Origin: Pseudopedobacter sp040392825
GTDB taxonomy: Bacteria; Bacteroidota; Bacteroidia; Sphingobacteriales; Sphingobacteriaceae
Assembly: GCF_040392825.1 (NCBI RefSeq)
Contig: NZ_JBEBVH010000035.1
Coordinates: 1-22,219 of the forward strand
Direction: 5' to 3'
DNA: 22,219 nt
Within the stretch, counting starts at the first letter, position 1. Each line of letters begins with the position of its first letter. Shown one piece after another: positions 15,385-22,219 of the stretch. The position numbers were made by a program, and so were the translations under genes. Under the pieces are notes generated by a model. That model made no database searches. It was given only the letters and a program-made list of their open reading frames with translations, and had not been told where the DNA came from.

Positions 15385-16875
15385 ATGAACAGATATATAT
15401 TAGCCATAGACCAGGGGACAAGCAGTACTAAAACCATCGTTTTTGATGAACAAGGAGAGGCCATCGCCAGAGGTTCTGTTCCGCTTAAAACCAATTATTT
15501 TGGAGAAGGCTTTGTAGAGCAAAATCCAGAAGATATCTATAGAAATGTAATAGACTCGGTGGCAGCCTGTCTTCAGGATTTTAAATCTAAAGGAGGGAAG
15601 AAAGAAGAAATTATAAGCTGCGGAATCTCAAATCAGAGAGAGACCTTCATTGTTTGGGATAAATTCGGGAAACCTCTTCATAATGCCATCGTTTGGCAAT
15701 GTAAACGATCTGTCACCGTTTGTGATTCCTTAAAAGAACAAGGAATAGAGAGTGCCATTAGGCAAAAGACAGGTTTGCTTATAGATCCTTATTTTTCCGG
15801 TACCAAAATGGTCTGGTTATGCCAAAATAACCAGGAAATTAAAAATGCTGTTGATGACGGAGAAGCTCTGTTTGGAACTGTGGATACATGGTTGTTGTAT
15901 AAGCTTACAGGAGGAAAGGCATACAAAACAGATTATACCAATGCGTCCAGAACCTTGTTTTTTAATCTGGAATCTTTGGATTGGGATAAACAAATCCTGG
16001 CAGATTTCCAGATTTCCGGATTAAAATTGCCCGAATTACAACCTTCGTCATCTTATTTTGGTAAAAGTAACTTCGAAGGCCTTTTTGCTGAGCCCGTTGA
16101 GATAGATGCTATGATAGGTGATTCGCATGCTGCAGCTTTTGGAGAAGGCTGCTTTAAAGCGGGGACAGCAAAAGCTACACTTGGTACAGGATGTTCTATT
16201 TTAATGAATGTAGGGCAAATGATGAAGCCGTCGGAAAAAGGTATGGTTACAACCATTTGCTGGAGTACAGAACAGGAAGTTTCTTATGCACAAGAAGGAG
16301 TGATTGTTTCCTGTGGATCAACCATTGAATGGTTGAAAAATGAATTGGGGTTATTAAAAAATGCAGCTGATGCCGAGACAATGGCGTTGTCGGTTGAGGA
16401 TAATGGAGGAGTGTATTTAATTCCGGCTTTCAGCGGTTTGGGAGCACCACATTGGGATATGAAACGAAAAGCAGAAATAGGGGGAATTACTTTCTCTTCC
16501 AATAAAAATCATATTGTAAGGGCTGCTCTGGAAAGTATTCCCTATCAAATCATGGATGTTGTAAGGGCAATGGAAGAGGATACGGGCATTCGCCTGAATG
16601 AGTTACGTGTAAACGGCGGAATAACGTCTAACCAGTTTGTTATGCAGAGCCTTGCGGGCTTGTTGCAAAGAAAAATCATGTGTATGGATCAGCCGGACAT
16701 TTCAGCTTTAGGCGCCGGTTATTTGGCAGGGCTAAGATGTGGCATTTTTAAGAGCCTCGATCATTTAGACAGACTTCAAAAGCATAAAGAAGTGAAAATT
16801 ATGGAAGATGTCCATATTCGAAAAGGCTATGAAAAGTGGAAGATGCATTTGGTTCAAGTTGCAGATGATAATTGA
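15385..16875 (+). CDS. FGGY-family carbohydrate kinase, glycerol-kinase-like with altered substrate pocket
   Basis: The 496-residue protein aligns along its full length with glycerol kinase: AIDQGTSSTKTIVFD (7-21), ISNQRETFIVWD (81-92), NAIVWQCKRS (100-109), GTVDTWLLYKLTGG (164-177), GDSHAAAFGE (245-254) and GLGAPHWD. Compared from memory with E. coli GlpK, the glycerol-contacting R83, E84, W103, Y135 and D245 are kept (R85, E86, W104, Y136, D246), but Q246 and F270 become S247 and S271. That argues for a substrate other than glycerol, such as a ketopentose. It ends the operon after the permease (3 bp gap). By context it would phosphorylate the isomerase product and feed the split transketolase, as D-apulose kinase does. 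The simple label 'glycerol kinase' is likely wrong. Confidence 0.88.
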   Translation: MNRYILAIDQGTSSTKTIVFDEQGEAIARGSVPLKTNYFGEGFVEQNPEDIYRNVIDSVAACLQDFKSKGGKKEEIISCGISNQRETFIVWDKFGKPLHNAIVWQCKRSVTVCDSLKEQGIESAIRQKTGLLIDPYFSGTKMVWLCQNNQEIKNAVDDGEALFGTVDTWLLYKLTGGKAYKTDYTNASRTLFFNLESLDWDKQILADFQISGLKLPELQPSSSYFGKSNFEGLFAEPVEIDAMIGDSHAAAFGEGCFKAGTAKATLGTGCSILMNVGQMMKPSEKGMVTTICWSTEQEVSYAQEGVIVSCGSTIEWLKNELGLLKNAADAETMALSVEDNGGVYLIPAFSGLGAPHWDMKRKAEIGGITFSSNKNHIVRAALESIPYQIMDVVRAMEEDTGIRLNELRVNGGITSNQFVMQSLAGLLQRKIMCMDQPDISALGAGYLAGLRCGIFKSLDHLDRLQKHKEVKIMEDVHIRKGYEKWKMHLVQVADDN

Positions 16876-17051
16876 GTGTCTTTAACTCGGTAATTCAATA
16901 TGTGAGTAATTTGAAACTATATACCTGGAAGTAATTGCGTGTAACGCAAATATCAAAATCCCGATATAATCATTGTAGAGCAGGTTGTTAAATGATAACT
17001 TCTATAAAGTGCCAAAATAATAATACTGAAGTATCCTTTCAAATATTGATC

Positions 17052-17080
17052 AAGTCTGAGGTCCCAGACTTATTTATTTT
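17052..17080 (+). terminator. Probable intrinsic terminator of the sugar operon
   Basis: AAGTCTG (17052-17058) and CAGACTT (17065-17071) form a 7-bp stem with a 6-nt loop, followed by ATTTATTTT (17072-17080). It lies 177 bp after the kinase stop codon. Between the stop and this site there is only a small TTGCGT/ACGCAA hairpin (16935-16949) and no gene. Confidence 0.5.
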
Positions 17081-17109
17081 GTACAAAAATGAACTATTTC
17101 TGTACAAAA
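17077..17109 (+). promoter_or_regulatory. Candidate activator operator: 12-bp direct repeat, 21-bp period
   Basis: TTTTGTACAAAA (17077-17088) and TTCTGTACAAAA (17098-17109) agree in 11 of 12 bases and are spaced by exactly two helical turns. They lie about 63-74 and 42-53 bp upstream of the predicted start of transcription. A 21-bp period between half-sites is the known geometry for AraC-type activators. The HTCS encoded downstream belongs to a class whose C-terminal domain is AraC-type, so it is the likely ligand. Confidence 0.55.
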
Positions 17110-17136
17110 CAAGTCCTTCCGGTTATAGATAAAGGT

Positions 17137-17144
17137 TAGCTTTG
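17137..17144 (+). promoter_or_regulatory. -7 element of the small ORF / GH28-like gene
   Basis: TAGCTTTG is a perfect TAnnTTTG. The -33 region (CCTTCCGG) lacks TTTG, as expected for a promoter that needs an activator. Transcription would begin near 17151, 17 bp before the ATG of the small ORF. Confidence 0.55.
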
Positions 17145-17167
17145 TAAAGCCAATTAATTATTAAATC

Positions 17168-17269
17168 ATGTCAGCAAATGAAAGTATATTAGCCAAACTA
17201 TGGTCAGTATTGGCTATGTTAAGCAATAAAATCAATAAATTAAGCTGCGGGTTTCACTATCGCGGATGA
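17168..17269 (+). CDS. Small ORF (33 aa) overlapping the GH28-like start
   Basis: The frame starts MSANESILAKLWSVLAMLSN and ends in SCGFHYRG. Its TGA stop overlaps the ATG of the next gene as ATGA (17266-17269), a classic coupling arrangement. The predicted start of transcription is only about 17 nt upstream. Residues 5-27 could form an amphipathic helix. There is no recognisable family and no strong ribosome-binding site, so it may be a real leader peptide or a chance frame. Confidence 0.4.
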   Translation: MSANESILAKLWSVLAMLSNKINKLSCGFHYRG

Positions 17270-18519
17270 TATCTATTAAAACAGAAATGGTTAAAATATT
17301 TATTAGCAATCTTTGGGTCTTATGTTTTTTATTTTTACCAAATATGGAGGCAAAATCTCTTGTAGTTTTTGCGAAAATTGAAAAAACCAGCGAATATTAC
17401 ACTCCTAACATGTATAAAAAAGGGAGTCAAATCGAACGTATACAACAGGCGATTAATGATGCTAAAAGTACTACCGGTCGAGTTGTAATCCCTCCTTATG
17501 ACGAAGTAACAGGAAGGAAGGTATGGTTAATAGATCGCGCAATTCTGTTGCCCGATGGTATAGACTTAGAGTTAAATAATTGTACACTTAAACTTTCCGA
17601 CCTGTGTCGGGATAATTTCATGAGATCTGCCAATTGCGGACTTGGGATTACAGAAATTAGTACTTTGAAAAATATCAGAATAAGAGGAGTTGGGAATGTA
17701 ATTTTAGAAGGAGCAGATAACCCAAGATCGACTGGTGATCATAACAAAACTTTATCAAAAGATCCCAACGGAAATTTTAGTTTATCATATGGTAGTGATG
17801 CAGGCAAGGTGGGTGAAAATCAAAAAGGAGGTTGGAGAAACCATGGGATTATTTTAGCTCACGTAGATGGATTTGAAATTAGCGGACTCACTTTAAAAGA
17901 CTATCATGCACATGGAATCGTTTTAGAAAGGGCGCAGAACGGAAAAGTCAATAACATTACGTTTAATGTCAGGCAAGCTGTTGAAATTAGTGGGAAAGAC
18001 AAGCAGATATTAAACCAGGATGGCCTGGGAGTTCGGTTTGGTTGTAAGAATATTATTATTGATAATTGCCGGGGAAAAAGCGGGGATGATTTCATTAATA
18101 TAGGGCTAACAGATACCAATGTAAGTGCTGGCCAGGAAAATGTCAATGTAGTTAGTGGTTCTATATATAAGGGAGCAATCGACGATATTTCTAATATTTA
18201 TCTTCAGAATTGGCAAGATTTCTATTCGATATCTCATCGAGCTATCCGTATTATGCCCATAGGAAATTTAAAGATAAGTAATGTGTTTATTGAAAACATG
18301 ATTATCAATAAATCCTCTAAGCAAGGTTTGTTTGTTGAATATACCAATAATATAAAAGGGCTTTTTGTTCGGAATGTAATTTCTCACCATATGATTTATG
18401 CAAAAGGTATTACACAAGCTAGCTTTAGAGACATCTTTCGTATTGGTTCCGGAGATGCTATTAATGTAGTGCAAAGCGATTCGGTTATTGTTGATAATGT
18501 GAGGTCAATTACAAATTAA
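17266..18519 (+). CDS. Secreted right-handed beta-helix protein, GH28 (polygalacturonase)-like
   Basis: The 417-residue protein starts with a secretion signal (hydrophobic ISNLWVLCFLFLP, cleavage probably near residue 29) and continues as a pectin-lyase-like beta-helix with many N-x-x-I/V coil repeats such as KNIRIRGVGNVILEGA and KISNVFIENMIIN. GH28-like active-site elements are visible: N250-Q-D252 in place of NTD, G-D274-D275 in GDDFINIG with the usual 22-residue spacing, and H324 and R328-I329 in ISHRAIRI. The classical GHG and RIK signatures are not intact, so the exact reaction is uncertain. I kept the ATG at 17266 because of the ATGA overlap; M8 (17287) also gives a good signal peptide. 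The HTCS gene follows 200 bp later on the same strand. Likely acts on a pectic polysaccharide in the periplasm or outside. Confidence 0.75.
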   Translation: MISIKTEMVKIFISNLWVLCFLFLPNMEAKSLVVFAKIEKTSEYYTPNMYKKGSQIERIQQAINDAKSTTGRVVIPPYDEVTGRKVWLIDRAILLPDGIDLELNNCTLKLSDLCRDNFMRSANCGLGITEISTLKNIRIRGVGNVILEGADNPRSTGDHNKTLSKDPNGNFSLSYGSDAGKVGENQKGGWRNHGIILAHVDGFEISGLTLKDYHAHGIVLERAQNGKVNNITFNVRQAVEISGKDKQILNQDGLGVRFGCKNIIIDNCRGKSGDDFINIGLTDTNVSAGQENVNVVSGSIYKGAIDDISNIYLQNWQDFYSISHRAIRIMPIGNLKISNVFIENMIINKSSKQGLFVEYTNNIKGLFVRNVISHHMIYAKGITQASFRDIFRIGSGDAINVVQSDSVIVDNVRSITN

Positions 18520-18642
18520 TAAGGTTATAAAAAAGAAGAGCGGTTCTCTATACCATTAGATTGGATATTTCTTAAATTTTCGTGAAAACGTAATGCTATA
18601 AACGCTATACTTTTTTTAAAATGAAAATTGTGTTCTAAAATA

Positions 18643-18670
18643 TTGGACAACCAAAATTTTAATATATTTA
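18643..18670 (+). promoter_or_regulatory. Candidate promoter of the HTCS gene
   Basis: TTG (18643-18645) and TATATTTA (18663-18670) are separated by 17 bp, within the known TTG-N17-23-TAnnTTTG range, with one mismatch in the last base of the -7 element. The start of transcription would be near 18677, about 43 bp before the ATG. The rest of the 200-bp spacer shows no clear terminator for the GH28-like gene. Confidence 0.4.
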
Positions 18671-18719
18671 CTCTGCGTATTTCGCCAGAATCGTAAGAAA
18701 TAGACCTTAATTTTTGTCA

Positions 18720-21700
18720 ATGAGATTTATATTAGCCGTTTTACTTTCTAGTTTATTTCATACATCCAGTCTTGCAACTATAAACCTATCGGATTATCGC
18801 TTTCACAAAATGCCGGAAACCTCCTATTATGGCGGCATACACAGCATTACGAAAGATAGTGTTGGCAGAATATGGTTTAGTGGATACGATGCGCTGTTTG
18901 TTTATAACGGAAATACGTTTACCCAAATGAATGACCTTGTCATCAGTCATTCTCCCCGTTCCTATTGGGCTTACGGACAAGTTATAACTGATAAATCGAA
19001 ACGTTTATATGTTGCCACAAATCAGGGACTCTTACGGTTTAATTATCAAAAGCAAAAGTTTGATAGAATTTTAACAGGAAATATCGGGTCGATTGCTGCA
19101 AGAGAGGATGGTACTGTTTGGATAATCAGGGATAATAAGCTTCAATCTTTTCATCCGGATAAATTACCAACAATAACAGATTATCCTCAATTATCAAATG
19201 TATCTACCTTAATCTCAACTAAAGAACATATTTATGTCGCATTAGCGGGTAAAGTCTATAAATTAAATACACAAACTAAAAAATACATCTTATTTGCTGA
19301 TTTGGGGAACCCCAATTATGTCATTCGAGATTTAGTAGAACATGATGGTGCTGCATATATTCTTACTTTGATGAACGGATTATATGAGTGCGATGCAGTG
19401 GGAAAAATAAGGCAACATTATAATCTTTCATTTGGATCCAAAAAATCAACAAGTGCAAAAGGTCTTTATCTTGACGCTACGAATACCTTATGGATAGCCA
19501 CACAATCTGGTCTTTTCTTATTAGACCCTGTAAAGAAAGAGACCCATTTGCTCCGTTCTAATTTACATTATCCATATTCGCTACCCAATAATTCCATTTG
19601 GTCTATTTATCCGGATCCTGACGGTGGAATATGGATAGGTACTTACGGGGGAAAATTAGCTTACATGACATTTTTCGACAATGATGTAAATTATTTTAAA
19701 CCCACTTTAGGAGGACTTAACCATCCTATAGTTAGCTGTTTTGAAGAAGATGCGAATGGAAATTTGTGGATAGGTACAGAAGGTGGAGGCTTAAATTACT
19801 GGAATAGAAAAAATGACCATTTCTTCTATTATACGCAAAGTAATAAAACCGGTATTACTTCGAATATGATCAAAAATCTGCATTACGATAAAAAGCATAA
19901 CGTTTTGCAGATCTCTACATTTAATGGTGGAATGGAGCAGTTTGACGGTAAACAGCGGCGTTTTATCGATATGAAAATGCAACACCCGGTAACTGCGCAA
20001 CAACTTAGCATTTACGATTTTGCACTGGAAGGAGATTCCGGAATCTGGATGACAAATCCAGACTCTGAATTGATATATAAAAATAAAAAAAAGGAAATCC
20101 TGGAAATTGTCTCTTTGTTTGACGCAAAAGGGAATCCTGTTAAGATGCAAATCGAAACATTGTATAGAGATAAAGGGGATAATTTGTGGTTGATGACCCA
20201 CGAAGGGGTTTATATTGTGAATGTTCATAACAGGCATATCATTAAACATTATTATTTAAAAAATGCTGCTTATGCGTTAAATAGTATCTGTTCATATTAT
20301 ATAGCTTCAAACTCTGATATTTGGTTTGGTACAAAAGGCGGAGGTGTTAACCGTTTAAATAAGGAGGGGGAATATATAAATTATGGCGAAAAAGACGGGT
20401 TATTAGGTAAAACTGTTTTTGGTATACTGGAGGATACTCATGCAAAGCAGGTATGGTTTAGTACAAATGACGGACTATATTTTTATGATTATAAAACACA
20501 AAAAATAGATAAGTTTCCTATTGACGTGACAAATCTCTGTGGAACATTTTATGTGCGATCTTGTTTTAAAACTTCCAAAGGTGAGATGTTGTTTGGAGGA
20601 ACCAATGGATTCATCATGTTTACTCCAAGTAAGATTAAGCGGAACAATCAAAAAGCTAAAGTCTTCTTTACAGATTTATTGATTAATAATAAAAGAATAA
20701 CGCCAAGAGATCAGGATTCGCCTTTGAAACAAGATATTTCTACACTATCATATTCCGATGGGCACAGCAAGAGAATAACACTTTCACATAAGCAATCCAA
20801 TATAGAAATACGAGTTTCGGCAAACAGTTATTTGCAGGCAGAAAAAAATCAGTATGCATACAGAATGCTTGGGCTTTCAGACCGGTGGTATATTTTACCT
20901 CAGGGCCAAAAATCAATCCAATTCTTCAATTTGTCTGCAGGAAACTATACATTCCAAATAAAAGTGGCCAATAACGATAATTTGTGGGGAGACGATATTG
21001 CTGCCCTGGATTTTGAAATAAAGCCCTCTCCGTTCTTATCCATTTGGGCATATATGCTTTATAGCATATTGTTTTTATGCATCGTATACTTCATCTGGAG
21101 ATATTTTACCAATAAAAAAATATTCGAGCATAGGTTAGAAATGGAACAGCTCAAAGAGCAAAACATGAAAAAACTTACACAAGCTCGTATTAACTTTTTT
21201 ACCAACATTTCACATGACCTGAAAACGCCGCTCACTTTAGTTGTAGACCCATTAAAACAATTGAAAGAGCTTTTACCAGAGCATAAATCATCCAATGCTA
21301 ATGCTTATGTACACCTCATAGAAAAGAATGTAAACCGCATTCAACGTATGATCAGCCAATTGCTTCATTTCAGGGAAATTGAAAGTCAAAAGCTAACTAT
21401 TAATAATGAGCTTGGAAATCTTATTCAATACGTTCAGGAAATTTTTTCACTATTTGAACTTTATGCTAATAAAAAAGCGATAAAAACTGCTATTCAAACC
21501 GATGTGGAAAGCTTTTACACCAAATTCGATCATGATGTTATAGAGAAAATCTTTACCAATCTATTTTCAAATGCTATAAAATACACCACAGAAAAAGGCT
21601 TCGTAAGTTTGGACATAAAGAAAACTACTTTCGAGGAACTTGAAGAATTGGAGCTGTCTCCGAAAATTGATTGTGAATATATATCAATAGCTGTAACCAA

Positions 21701-22219
21701 CTCCGGAACAGAAATTCCAAATGACAAAAGAGAGGCTATATTCGATTCTTTTACTCGCCTTGGATCGGTAAAGCCGGATTTCGAAAAGAGTACTGGGTTA
21801 GGGTTAGCTATAGTTAAAGAGTTGGTTAGCTATCTGGAAGGAAAGGTTACATTGCATTCTAATGACGACAAAGTTACTTTTACCGTAGTTTTACCATTTG
21901 TAGTAAATGTAGAGAAGACAGAAAATAACGTTGCGTCTTATGATTATACGATATCTGAAATAGATAATATATGGGCGGAATCTGAAGGAGTAAACTTATC
22001 TGAAAAGCGTAGTCGTAAAGCTTATAGCATTGTTGTTATTGAAGATGATCCTGGCCTGAGAACTTATATGGAACAGCGATTATCGGAATATTATAATGTT
22101 TATACGGCTACCAATGGCAATGAAGGCATAGCCAAATCAGAAAAAATATTCCCGCAAGTTGTGATTACTGATCTAATGATGCCGGAAGCTGATGGTTTTG
22201 ATGTATGCAGGCGCTTACG
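18720..22219 (+). CDS. Hybrid two-component system (HTCS) sensor/regulator, 3' end beyond the window
   Basis: An uninterrupted frame runs from the ATG at 18720 to the window edge (1166 complete codons). The order is: signal peptide (1-19, MRFILAVLLSSLFHTSSLA), a periplasmic sensor of Reg_prop repeats with motifs such as DGGIWIGTYGG, NGNLWIGTEGGGLNYW and SDIWFGTKGGGVN, a Y_Y_Y domain (about 705-765), one membrane segment (about 773-796), a HisKA domain with the phosphorylated histidine H832 in NISHDLKTPLT, an HATPase_c domain (N-box IFTNLFSNAIKYT near 945, G2 box STGLGLAIV near 1024), and the start of a receiver domain with phospho-acceptor D1151 in VVITDLMMPEADG. The AraC-type DNA-binding domain expected at the C terminus lies outside. 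The ATPase G1 box reads NSGTEI, departing from DxGxG. Such proteins sense oligosaccharides in the periplasm and switch on nearby polysaccharide genes. Confidence 0.93.
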   Translation, partial: MRFILAVLLSSLFHTSSLATINLSDYRFHKMPETSYYGGIHSITKDSVGRIWFSGYDALFVYNGNTFTQMNDLVISHSPRSYWAYGQVITDKSKRLYVATNQGLLRFNYQKQKFDRILTGNIGSIAAREDGTVWIIRDNKLQSFHPDKLPTITDYPQLSNVSTLISTKEHIYVALAGKVYKLNTQTKKYILFADLGNPNYVIRDLVEHDGAAYILTLMNGLYECDAVGKIRQHYNLSFGSKKSTSAKGLYLDATNTLWIATQSGLFLLDPVKKETHLLRSNLHYPYSLPNNSIWSIYPDPDGGIWIGTYGGKLAYMTFFDNDVNYFKPTLGGLNHPIVSCFEEDANGNLWIGTEGGGLNYWNRKNDHFFYYTQSNKTGITSNMIKNLHYDKKHNVLQISTFNGGMEQFDGKQRRFIDMKMQHPVTAQQLSIYDFALEGDSGIWMTNPDSELIYKNKKKEILEIVSLFDAKGNPVKMQIETLYRDKGDNLWLMTHEGVYIVNVHNRHIIKHYYLKNAAYALNSICSYYIASNSDIWFGTKGGGVNRLNKEGEYINYGEKDGLLGKTVFGILEDTHAKQVWFSTNDGLYFYDYKTQKIDKFPIDVTNLCGTFYVRSCFKTSKGEMLFGGTNGFIMFTPSKIKRNNQKAKVFFTDLLINNKRITPRDQDSPLKQDISTLSYSDGHSKRITLSHKQSNIEIRVSANSYLQAEKNQYAYRMLGLSDRWYILPQGQKSIQFFNLSAGNYTFQIKVANNDNLWGDDIAALDFEIKPSPFLSIWAYMLYSILFLCIVYFIWRYFTNKKIFEHRLEMEQLKEQNMKKLTQARINFFTNISHDLKTPLTLVVDPLKQLKELLPEHKSSNANAYVHLIEKNVNRIQRMISQLLHFREIESQKLTINNELGNLIQYVQEIFSLFELYANKKAIKTAIQTDVESFYTKFDHDVIEKIFTNLFSNAIKYTTEKGFVSLDIKKTTFEELEELELSPKIDCEYISIAVTNSGTEIPNDKREAIFDSFTRLGSVKPDFEKSTGLGLAIVKELVSYLEGKVTLHSNDDKVTFTVVLPFVVNVEKTENNVASYDYTISEIDNIWAESEGVNLSEKRSRKAYSIVVIEDDPGLRTYMEQRLSEYYNVYTATNGNEGIAKSEKIFPQVVITDLMMPEADGFDVCRRL

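Noticed and set aside
16935..16949. TTGCGT/ACGCAA hairpin after the kinase gene as the operon terminator
   Set aside because: The stem is only 6 bp and no T tract follows; the hairpin at 17052-17071 with ATTTATTTT is the better candidate.
19791..20249. 152-codon minus-strand open frame within the HTCS region
   Set aside because: It is the shadow of the Reg_prop domain of the HTCS frame, which is open from 18720 to the end of the window.

Overview
The window looks like a chromosomal segment from an aerobic, plant-polysaccharide-using member of the Bacteroidota, most like Sphingobacteriaceae (Pedobacter and relatives). Reasons: AT-rich spacers, several promoters of the TAnnTTTG (-7) type, few strong Shine-Dalgarno sites, and a hybrid two-component system (HTCS) sensor with Reg_prop and Y_Y_Y domains. 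The taxon is an inference; there is no rRNA or marker gene here.

Region 1 (1-586) has no convincing gene but is rich in inverted repeats. Region 2 (587-5167, minus strand) is a tightly overlapping biotin operon in the order ferritin-like gene - bioF - bioD - bioB - bioA. It lacks bioC and bioH, and its first gene encodes an unrecognised ferritin-like protein with probable di-metal ligands. A MocR-type regulator (GntR helix-turn-helix fused to an aminotransferase domain) is divergent from it with only 64 bp between (5232-6707).

Region 3 (6829-16875) is a sugar module. A DeoR-type repressor on the minus strand faces away from a seven-gap plus-strand operon: FucI/AraA-type isomerase, split transketolase (two subunits), sugar-binding lipoprotein, DUF2291 protein, double-ABC ATPase, permease and an FGGY (glycerol-kinase-like) kinase. 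Isomerase + FGGY kinase + split transketolase + RbsABC-type importer matches the published layout of D-apiose catabolism through apulose 4-phosphate. That substrate is my best hypothesis and is not proven by the sequence.

Region 4 (about 17050-22219) follows a probable terminator. It holds a 12-bp direct repeat with a 21-bp period, a -7 element, a 33-codon small ORF overlapping (ATGA) a secreted GH28-like beta-helix protein, and then a large HTCS sensor that runs off the right edge without its DNA-binding domain. A pectin-type enzyme and its regulator next to a candidate apiose operon would fit use of apiose-bearing pectin such as rhamnogalacturonan II or apiogalacturonan.
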